From Streptomyces fragilis (GTDB taxonomy: Bacteria; Actinomycetota; Actinomycetes; Streptomycetales; Streptomycetaceae), in the NCBI RefSeq assembly GCF_003112515.1, contig NZ_BEVZ01000009.1, forward strand, positions 186,001 to 250,000: a stretch of 64,000 nt of DNA, read 5' to 3'. Positions 58,524-64,000 of the stretch are shown here, in pieces (within the stretch, counting starts at the first letter, position 1; each line of letters opens with the position of its first letter). The translations under genes and the position numbers were made by a program. The notes beneath the pieces were generated by a model that saw nothing but the letters and a program-made list of their open reading frames with translations, did no database searches and had not been told where the DNA came from.

Positions 58524-59536
58524 GACATGTCTCCGTTCGTCTGGTGCGGCACGCCGCCGAAGCGGCGGTCACGGCGCCGGTACGTGTGCAGGCAGGCGAG
58601 GAAGTCGGGGGCCCGGAAGTCCGGCCAGAGCACCGGGGGGAAGACCCATTCGGCGTAGGCCACCTGCCACAGCATGAAGTTGGAGATGCGCTGTTCGCCG
58701 GAGGTCCGGATGACGAGGTCGACGTCGGGGGTGTCGGGGAACGGCAGGTGGTCCGCGAAGAGCCGCTCGGTCACCTCGTCGGCCGGCGTCCCGGCGCGGA
58801 TCAGCGACCTGGCGGCCTCGACGATGTCCCGGCGTCCACCGTGGTCGAAGGCGACGGTCAGCGTCATCCCCCGGTTGCAGGCGGTCAGTGTCGCCAGGTC
58901 CTCGAAGTCCTGGGCCAGCTCGCGGGGGATGCGCGGATCGGCGGCCCCGAGGAAGCGGCAGCGGATGCCGCGGGCGAGCAGCAGCGGCGCGTGCTTGCGC
59001 ACGACCCGGCGGACCAGGCGCATCAGGTAGTCGACCTCGGCACCGGGACGGCTCCAGTTCTCGGTGGAGAAGGCGTACAGGCTGAGCCACCCGACGCCGG
59101 CCGCCCGGGCGGCCTCGATGATGTCGATGACGGTGGTCTCGGCGGCCCGGTGCCCCGCCGTCCGGGGAAGCGAACGGCGTTGTGCCCAGCGGCCGTTGCC
59201 GTCCATCACGCAGGCCACGTGTCGCGGCACGGCCCGCGCCGGCCCGTCGTCCGGCCGCCGGTCGCCGTGCCGCTGCCCACCACCGGGCCGGTCCTCGGGC
59301 CGGTTCGCCGGCCGGTCCTGCGTCGCCGTCCGTGCGCCCCGGACGCTCCGGTCCGCCGCACCCGGTGCCGCCGCACCCGGTGCCGTGCCGCTCTGCTCCG
59401 CCCCGCCCGGTCCCGTTCCCACCGGAACGGCGTGGTCGGCCCTGCCGCGCTCGGTCACACCCACCCCGCATCCCCGCACGCACGCCCCGTCGGAGCGTTC
59501 CCTGCAGGAATTGTCGTGGCGCGGGACGGCGGCCAT
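58520..59536 (-). CDS. uppS: cis-prenyltransferase (isoprenyl transferase, UppS-like)
   Basis: 338 residues as given. The catalytic domain begins near residue 107 with HVACVMDGNGRWAQRR and continues with FSTENW (about 151), DHGGRRDI (about 225) and the C-terminal IRTSGEQRISNFMLWQVAYAEW (about 276), the standard motifs of undecaprenyl/dehydrodolichyl diphosphate synthases. The N-terminal 100 residues are Pro/Gly/Arg-rich and unusual; the start is uncertain, with GTG 59458 as an alternative. Streptomyces carries a main essential copy elsewhere, so this is probably a specialised one. Its stop overlaps the DUF2236 start: coupled translation. Confidence 0.9.
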   Translation of the reverse strand: MAAVPRHDNSCRERSDGACVRGCGVGVTERGRADHAVPVGTGPGGAEQSGTAPGAAAPGAADRSVRGARTATQDRPANRPEDRPGGGQRHGDRRPDDGPARAVPRHVACVMDGNGRWAQRRSLPRTAGHRAAETTVIDIIEAARAAGVGWLSLYAFSTENWSRPGAEVDYLMRLVRRVVRKHAPLLLARGIRCRFLGAADPRIPRELAQDFEDLATLTACNRGMTLTVAFDHGGRRDIVEAARSLIRAGTPADEVTERLFADHLPFPDTPDVDLVIRTSGEQRISNFMLWQVAYAEWVFPPVLWPDFRAPDFLACLHTYRRRDRRFGGVPHQTNGDMS

Positions 59537-59625
59537 CCGCCGAACGGAGGGTTGTCACCCTTGGCTCATGCGCCCGATTTCCCGCGGCGACGGCAACGGG
59601 TCCACGCCCGTGGGCCGCCGGGGGA

Positions 59626-59758
59626 CGCTTCCTCCGTCAGGCGGGCGCCAGGGGCCGCTTCCGCCTCAGGCGGACGCCAAGGGCTGCTTGGACCGTCAGG
59701 GAGCCGACGGCGGCTTCGGCTTCGGCCGTCAAGGAGCCGACGGCGGCGTCGGCCGCAC
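59626..59758. repeat. 30-bp and 33-bp direct repeats before the prenyltransferase gene
   Basis: A unit beginning CGCTTCC(T/G)CC(G)TCAGGCG recurs at 59626 and 59656 (30-bp period), and CCGTCA(G/A)GGAGCCGACGGC recurs at 59693 and 59726 (33-bp period). The second copy runs into the tatA 3' end, so the tatA C-terminus contains repeat-derived residues. Confidence 0.6.
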
Positions 59759-60028
59759 CGTCTGCCGCGGCGCACCACCCGGCTCACCGGCGGGGCCGGG
59801 CGGGGGCGTGGACAGCTCGGCCGGGGCCGTCCGGGGAGGAGCGGCCGACTCCGCGCCCTCCGCGCCGACCGGCGGGTCCTGCTTCTCCTCCTCCTTCATG
59901 GCGCGGGCCTCGGCCTTGAGGATGCGCGCCGACTTGCCGGCCGACCGCACCAGGTCGGGGAGCCTCTTGGCGGACAGGACGGCGATGACGACGACGAGGA
60001 CGACGGCGAGTTCACTCAGTCCGAGCAT
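59729..60028 (-). CDS. tatA: twin-arginine translocase subunit TatA-like
   Basis: 99 residues. N-terminal transmembrane segment (LSELAVVLVVVIAVLSA, about 4-22) followed by the amphipathic helix KRLPDLVRSAGKSARILKAEARAMKEEE, the TatA/E pattern. The usual FG before the helix is replaced by LS, an unusual change at the hinge. The C-terminus is Pro/Ala-rich. A good AGGAG site precedes ATG 60028. A BlaI-like palindrome sits 74 bp upstream, so this copy appears regulated, unlike the housekeeping TatA. Extra TatA copies may serve specific cargo. Confidence 0.9.
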   Translation of the reverse strand: MLGLSELAVVLVVVIAVLSAKRLPDLVRSAGKSARILKAEARAMKEEEKQDPPVGAEGAESAAPPRTAPAELSTPPPGPAGEPGGAPRQTVRPTPPSAP

Positions 60029-60101
60029 GGCGTGCTCCTGGCGGTGGGGTGCGGCGGGGCGGGTCACCGGGCGTGGGGCGTGCCCCGGTGACCCGCCAAA
60101 A

Positions 60102-60117
60102 TCTACAGGCGTGTAGA
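60102..60117. promoter_or_regulatory. BlaI/CopY-type operator between tatA and blaI
   Basis: TCTACA-GGCG-TGTAGA is a perfect palindrome between the divergent tatA (-) and blaI-like (+) genes. The same core appears at 62725-62742 before spo0M. BlaI-family sites have the core TACA-n-TGTA; spacing here is four instead of the usual one or two, so it is a variant. Confidence 0.7.
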
Positions 60118-60232
60118 AGTCCGAGTCCACAGCGAGGTGGGCGAGCGGAGTCGCACGGGTCTATACGATGACCGCCCGGGAGGCGGACGGCGGCGGCCCG
60201 GGCAGCGGACGGTGGCGGAAGGGAGACAGGAC

Positions 60233-60616
60233 GTGGCGGAGCAGCGGCGGCCCCGGCGCGGGCAGGGAGAGCTGGAGGCGCTGGTCCTGTCGGCCCTGCA
60301 GGGGGCGGAGGGCCCGGCGACGGCCGGCTGGGTGCAGGAACGCCTGGGCGGGGACCTCGCCTACACCACCGTGGTCACCATCCTGACCAGGCTGCTGGCC
60401 AAGGGGGCCGTCACCCGTGAGCGCGCGGGCCGGTCGTTCGCGTGGACCCCGGCGTCCGACCACGCCGGTCTGGCCGCCCGGAAGATGCGCCGGCTGCTGG
60501 ACGGCGAGAGGGACCGGGAGGCCGTGCTGGCGAGCTTCGTCACCGGCCTCGACCCGGACGACGAGCGCCTGCTGCGGGAACTCCTCGGCCGGCCGGGGAG
60601 CGAAGGGGACGACTGA
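60233..60616 (+). CDS. BlaI/MecI/CopY-family repressor
   Basis: 127 residues. Winged-helix repressor of BlaI type (GELEALVLSALQGAEGPATAGWVQERLGG and TVVTILTRLLAKGAVTRERAGRSFAW), followed by a dimerisation helix pair. GTG 60233 follows AAGGGAGA; the upstream frame is arginine-rich. Followed by an M56 peptidase gene 4 bp later, the usual sensor pair. Here the pair lies beside tatA and shares its operator motif with spo0M, so the regulon goes beyond beta-lactam response. Confidence 0.92.
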   Translation: MAEQRRPRRGQGELEALVLSALQGAEGPATAGWVQERLGGDLAYTTVVTILTRLLAKGAVTRERAGRSFAWTPASDHAGLAARKMRRLLDGERDREAVLASFVTGLDPDDERLLRELLGRPGSEGDD

Positions 60617-60620
60617 CCTC

Positions 60621-61556
60621 ATGGGGGTGTTCGTCTTCCTTCCGCTGGTCCTGCCGCTCACCGCCTGGCCGGTGGCCCGGCTGGCCGAGCAGCGCCTGCA
60701 CCCGCGGACGGCGACACGGCTGCTGACGGCCGTCGCCGCGGTGATGGCGGCCTGCAGCACCGTCTGCCTGGGGCTGCTGATGGTCGTCGGCACCGCCCAG
60801 CTCCCGGGGAACCCTCTGCCGGACGGCTGGTCCGACCCCGAGGTGCGCGAAGCGGTCCCCTACGACGATGTGGCCGGGAAGGCGGCCATTCCCGCGCTGT
60901 GCGCGGTCCTCGTCCTCTGCGGCCGGACCCTGTGGCGGCACGGCCGGCTACGCCGCCGGGCGCACCGGGCGCTCGCCGGGTTCCGGAACACGGAGGTGGC
61001 GGTGCTGCCGGACGACGCGGCCTATGCGTACGCCCTACCCGGCGGCGGCCGCCGGGGCCGCGTCGTGGTGACCACCGGCCTGCTCGGCGGCCTCGAACCG
61101 TCCGAGCGGCGCGCCCTGTTCGCCCACGAACGCGCGCACCTCGCCGCCCGCCATCACCGCTGCCTCCTGGCGGTGGGCCTGGCGGCGCGGGCCAACCCGT
61201 TCCTGCGGCCGCTGCGGACCGCCGTGGCGTACACGACGGAACGGTGGGCGGACGAGGAGGCCGCGCAGGCGGTGGGCAGCCGGCGGACGGTGGCCCGTGC
61301 GATCGGCAAGGCGGCGCTGGTGTCCCGTGGTACTCCCGCGGCCGCGCTGGCCGGCTTCGCCGTCGCGGGGCCGGTGCCGCGGCGGGTCGCGGCGCTGCTC
61401 GGTCCGGCCCCGGCCGCACGCCGCTGGCCGCCCCTGTTCACCGCCGTCGGCCTCGCCGCCTGGGGTGCGGCCGCGGCCGCCGCCGTGTCGGCGATGTCGT
61501 CCGCCAACGCGGCGGTGACGATGACCCTCATCCTGTACGCGGCCACACCGCTCTGA
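60621..61556 (+). CDS. M56 family zinc metallopeptidase (BlaR1-like sensor)
   Basis: 311 residues, four or more transmembrane segments (about 3-20, 33-55, 75-95, 270-300) and the zinc motif HERAH at about 170 in a cytosolic-facing loop (AHERAHLAARHHRCL). No penicillin-binding sensor domain, unlike BlaR1, so the stimulus is unknown; most actinomycete M56 proteins look like this. Expected to cleave or inactivate the BlaI-type repressor encoded immediately upstream. Start ATG 60621, 4 bp after the repressor stop. Confidence 0.92.
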   Translation: MGVFVFLPLVLPLTAWPVARLAEQRLHPRTATRLLTAVAAVMAACSTVCLGLLMVVGTAQLPGNPLPDGWSDPEVREAVPYDDVAGKAAIPALCAVLVLCGRTLWRHGRLRRRAHRALAGFRNTEVAVLPDDAAYAYALPGGGRRGRVVVTTGLLGGLEPSERRALFAHERAHLAARHHRCLLAVGLAARANPFLRPLRTAVAYTTERWADEEAAQAVGSRRTVARAIGKAALVSRGTPAAALAGFAVAGPVPRRVAALLGPAPAARRWPPLFTAVGLAAWGAAAAAAVSAMSSANAAVTMTLILYAATPL

Positions 61557-61585
61557 GCCCCGGCACGCGCCCGCGCCGAGGCGCT

Positions 61586-61625
61586 GCCGTCCGGGAGACC
61601 CCGCTCAGGCGGCCTCCCGGACGGC
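61586..61625. terminator. hairpin terminator between M56 and spo0M
   Basis: 12-bp stem GCCGTCCGGGAG (61586-61597) / CTCCCGGACGGC (61614-61625). It lies between the two convergent stops, just before the spo0M stop on the minus strand. Confidence 0.7.
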
Positions 61626-61630
61626 GGGGG

Positions 61631-62647
61631 TCACGCCTCCTCGCCGCCTTCCTCGTCGTCCTCGAAGAAGTCGCCCACCTCGTCCACGACTTCGGCCGCG
61701 ACCATGCCACCGGCCACCCCGACCGCGAGCCCCGCGGCGCCGGCCGCGACCGCCGTGCCCATGCCCGGACCCGACGAACCGTGCCCGTGGTGGTGGGCGT
61801 CGTGACCCGCGTACGGCGGCTCGCCGTAGCCGCCGGTACCGTGCCCGCCGGGGCCGAATCCGCCGTGCGCGCCGTAGGCGGCCCGGTGTTCGACGAGCCG
61901 CCGCACCCAGCCGTCGACCTCGGCGGTCCAGTCGCGGACGTCGTCGTGGCCCACGGTGACGTGGGTCAGCGCGTCGTGGCCGGCCGAGAGGATGCCGCCG
62001 CGCTTGTCGGCCTCCAGGACGACCTCCATGCCGCCCGGGTGGGCGAGGAAGGTCAGCTCGATCTCGTTCACCTGGTGCGCGAACTGCGGCGACGGGGTGA
62101 TCTCGATCTCCTGGTAGAAGGGCAGCCGCTGCCCCGTGCCGCCGACGCGGCCGTACTCCAGGTCGGCGGAGCGGAAGCCGAAGCCGAGCCGGCCGAAGGC
62201 CTCGAGGACGGCCTCCTGGACGGGCAGCGGCCCCACGGCCAGCGGATCCAGGTCGCCCTTGTCCCGGGCGCCGGCCACCGCCAGCTCGGTGCGCACGCCC
62301 AGCACGATGCCCAGCGGCTGCCCGTGCAGCTCGGTGACCGGCGTCTCCCAGGGCAGCGTCACGCCGAACGGCAGGCTGCGGCGCTCGCCCGCCGCGAGCC
62401 GGAAGCCCCCGCCGACGGTGTACCGCTCGAAGGCGACCACGCCCTCGCTCTCCCCGTCCGCGTGCTCCGCCTCCACACGGGCCACCAGCTCCAGGGTGAC
62501 GCCCTCGATCTCGACGTCGCTGCTGCCGCCCTCGATGTGCACCTGGCCGGTGAGCGTGGAGCCGGGCAGGGCGGGGCCGGGGGCCAGGACCGTGTCGACG
62601 GTGGGTCCCCCCACGCCGAGTGCGCCGAGCAGTCGTTTGAACACCAT
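61631..62647 (-). CDS. Spo0M-like sporulation control protein
   Basis: 338 residues. Arrestin-like beta-sandwich of the SpoOM family (residues about 1-250, VDTVLAPGPALPGSTLTGQVHIEGG), then a Gly/His/Tyr-rich stretch (GHGTGGYGEPPYAGHDAHHHGHG) and a hydrophobic AVAAGAAGLAVGVAGGMVAA segment (about 303-322) with an acidic end (DFFEDDEEGGEEA). The family controls sporulation in Bacillus by an unclear mechanism; it may associate with the membrane. A BlaI-type palindrome lies 78 bp upstream of its start, which suggests repression by the neighbouring BlaI/M56 pair. Confidence 0.92.
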   Translation of the reverse strand: MVFKRLLGALGVGGPTVDTVLAPGPALPGSTLTGQVHIEGGSSDVEIEGVTLELVARVEAEHADGESEGVVAFERYTVGGGFRLAAGERRSLPFGVTLPWETPVTELHGQPLGIVLGVRTELAVAGARDKGDLDPLAVGPLPVQEAVLEAFGRLGFGFRSADLEYGRVGGTGQRLPFYQEIEITPSPQFAHQVNEIELTFLAHPGGMEVVLEADKRGGILSAGHDALTHVTVGHDDVRDWTAEVDGWVRRLVEHRAAYGAHGGFGPGGHGTGGYGEPPYAGHDAHHHGHGSSGPGMGTAVAAGAAGLAVGVAGGMVAAEVVDEVGDFFEDDEEGGEEA

Positions 62648-62724
62648 GAGGCGTCCGTTCCTCCTTCAGTGCCGCGTTCGCCCAGGCAGGGCGACCGACC
62701 GGCGGTTCACCGGCCGTTTTCATC

Positions 62725-62742
62725 TTCTACAGACGTGTAGAA
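62725..62742. promoter_or_regulatory. BlaI/CopY-type operator before spo0M
   Basis: TTCTACAGACGTGTAGAA, a perfect palindrome (TTCTACA-GACG-TGTAGAA) 78 bp upstream of the spo0M start. Matches the tatA/blaI site except in the spacer and the outermost base. Confidence 0.75.
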
Positions 62743-62955
62743 GCATAGGATGATCCCGTACGCGGAGGGACCACCTCCACGCGGGCGTCGCGGTGACGGC
62801 CGGGAACACCGGCCCGGTCCGGACCGTTGTCCCCGTAGATCCGGAACCAGAAGGAGTCACCCCTTGTCCGCCAGACCGACGGACCCTCCGGGGCACAGTC
62901 CCCGACCATCCCGCCCGAGAGTTACTGATCACGGCACACGGCGGGATGGTGTTCG
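62743..62955. other. 213-bp region before the CBS-domain gene
   Basis: No gene is supportable: the open frames here are arginine/proline-rich without codon bias. The 3' part (about 62840-62955) is presumably the leader and promoter of the CBS protein gene. No known riboswitch or repeat was recognised. Confidence 0.5.
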
Positions 62956-64000
62956 ATGAGTGCCGCGAACGCCCTGCTGGGCCTGCTGGCCGTCTTCGTT
63001 CTGACCGCGGGCACCGGCTACTTCGTCGCCCAGGAGTTCGCGTACGTCTCCGCCGACCGCCTCGCGCTGGCGCGCGACGCCGAGCGGGGCGACCGGAAGG
63101 CCGCCCGCGCGCTGAAGGTGCTGGAGCGGCTGTCGTTCATGCTGTCGGGCGCCCAGCTCGGCATCACCGTGACCGGACTGGTCGTCGGCTTCATCGCCGA
63201 GCCGTCCGTCTCCGCGCTCCTCAGGCCCGCCCTGTCCGGCGTCGGCCTGCCCGACGCCGCGGTGAGCGCGGTCTCCGTGGTGCTGGCCTTCGTGCTGGCC
63301 ACGTTCGTGCAGATGGTGCTGGGCGAACTGGCCCCCAAGAACCTCGCCATCGCCGTCCCGGAACGCCTGGCCAAGGCCCTCGCGGGTTCCACGCTGCTCT
63401 ACCTGAGGATCGTCGGACCGGTGGTGCGCGTCTTCGACGGCGCCGCCGACCGGCTGCTGCGCAGGGTCGGCATCGAACCGGTCGAGGAACTGCACCACGG
63501 CGCCACGCTGGAGGAGCTGGGCCACCTGATCGGCGAGTCCCACGAACGCGGGGCACTGCCGGAGGACACCGCCGCCCTCCTCGACCACGCGCTGGAGTTC
63601 TCCGACCGGACGCTCCACCAGGTCATGGTGCCGCGGGTGGACGCCGTCTTCGTCCGGGAGGACGCGACGGCCGCCGAGGCCGTCGGCCTGATCGCCCGGC
63701 ACGGCCACTCCAACTATCCGGTGCTGGGCGACCACCCCGACGAGATCACCGGCGTCCTGGGGGTCAACGAACTGATGCGCCGATCGGCCGGCCACCTCGA
63801 GGACACCACCGCGGGCGCGCTCGCCCGGCGGGCGCTGTTCCTGCCCGACACCCTCCCGCTGCCCGACGCCGTCACCCAGATGCGCGAGCGGGACGACGAG
63901 TTCGCCGTCGTCCTCGACGAGCACGGCGGCGTGGCGGGCATCGTCACGTACGAGGACATAGCCGAGGAACTGATCGGCGACATCGCGGACGAGACGGACA
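62956..64000 (+). CDS. HlyC/CorC-family membrane protein with CBS domains (3' partial)
   Basis: 348 residues to the window end. N-terminal DUF21/CNNM transmembrane domain (about 5-190: YFVAQEFAYVSADRLAL, LSGAQLGITVTGLVVGFIAEP and GELAPKNLAIAVPERLAK) and a CBS-pair domain from about 205 (HQVMVPRVDAVFV, RHGHSNYPVLGD and DEFAVVLDEHGGVAGIVTYEDI). Related to CorC and CNNM proteins linked to magnesium or cobalt export. The C-terminal CorC/HlyC domain is outside the window. Start ATG 62956. Confidence 0.93.
   Translation, partial: MSAANALLGLLAVFVLTAGTGYFVAQEFAYVSADRLALARDAERGDRKAARALKVLERLSFMLSGAQLGITVTGLVVGFIAEPSVSALLRPALSGVGLPDAAVSAVSVVLAFVLATFVQMVLGELAPKNLAIAVPERLAKALAGSTLLYLRIVGPVVRVFDGAADRLLRRVGIEPVEELHHGATLEELGHLIGESHERGALPEDTAALLDHALEFSDRTLHQVMVPRVDAVFVREDATAAEAVGLIARHGHSNYPVLGDHPDEITGVLGVNELMRRSAGHLEDTTAGALARRALFLPDTLPLPDAVTQMRERDDEFAVVLDEHGGVAGIVTYEDIAEELIGDIADETD

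Noticed and set aside
62750..62959. Small coding ORF before the CBS gene
   Set aside because: Arginine/proline-rich, no codon bias, no ribosome site and overlaps the CBS gene start.
1..64000. tRNA or rRNA genes
   Set aside because: I scanned for typical acceptor and T-arm sequence (GGTTCGAATCC type) and saw none; a covariance-model search would be needed to exclude all.

Overview
This 64 kb window is very GC-rich chromosomal DNA from an actinomycete, almost certainly Streptomyces. The evidence is the near-saturated G/C third codon positions, GTG starts, dense ATGA/GTGA translational overlaps, the gene content (PurB and SbcCD of Streptomyces type, ROK/GntR/TetR/Lrp regulators, secreted polysaccharide-active proteins, a Spo0M homologue) and a TTA (bldA-dependent) codon in a pectate lyase gene. 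No rRNA, tRNA or CRISPR array was seen. The window starts inside an aldehyde dehydrogenase gene and ends inside a CBS-domain (HlyC/CorC) membrane protein gene.

Layout. 0-24.6 kb is mostly core or soil-lifestyle genes. It holds purB and mug, a secreted protein made only of two starch-binding modules, a ROK and a GntR regulator, a hydrolase, a PhoD phosphatase with a candidate PHO box, a coupled SWIM / HEAT-like gene pair, an ACT-GNAT acetyltransferase, a DUF885 peptidase-like protein, a rhodanese divergent from an Lrp regulator, sbcD-sbcC and a secreted lipase. 25-43 kb holds a YigZ protein, an acidic low-complexity secreted protein and an ECF41-type sigma factor next to an NADH-dehydrogenase-like flavoprotein. 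It continues with a pectate lyase, PhzF and VOC proteins, an ArsR-old yellow enzyme divergon, GAPDH behind a GlxA/AdpA-type regulator, a small HU protein and a PQQ-repeat protein. 42-44.6 kb is a tight three-gene rsbQ-rsbP-rsbV-like stress module.

44.7-52.6 kb contains a membrane-anchored XRE regulator with an array of GTCCCAG motifs in its divergent promoter. Next comes a decayed IS5-family element whose transposase ends flank two passenger genes (a GNAT acetyltransferase and a SUKH-3 immunity-type protein), then an immunity-like acidic protein, a lipoprotein, and an MFS-DeoR divergon with two matching operators. 52.7-64 kb contains a TetR-DHA2 efflux pair, a secreted beta-propeller behind a cysteine-containing leader peptide, and a coupled cis-prenyltransferase / DUF2236-EF-hand oxygenase pair. 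It ends with TatA, a BlaI-M56 sensor pair, Spo0M and the CBS protein. A TTCTACA-n4-TGTAGAA type palindrome occurs in front of both tatA/blaI and spo0M, suggesting one BlaI regulon.

The most promising unexplained systems are the cis-prenyltransferase coupled to an EF-hand-fused DUF2236 oxygenase, the BlaI-controlled TatA/Spo0M group, the IS-derived cargo island and the leader-peptide-controlled propeller gene. Several intergenic regions carry short GC-rich tandem repeats of different unit lengths (8, 22, 25/38, 27-29, 30/33 and 66 bp), a recurrent feature of this chromosome.
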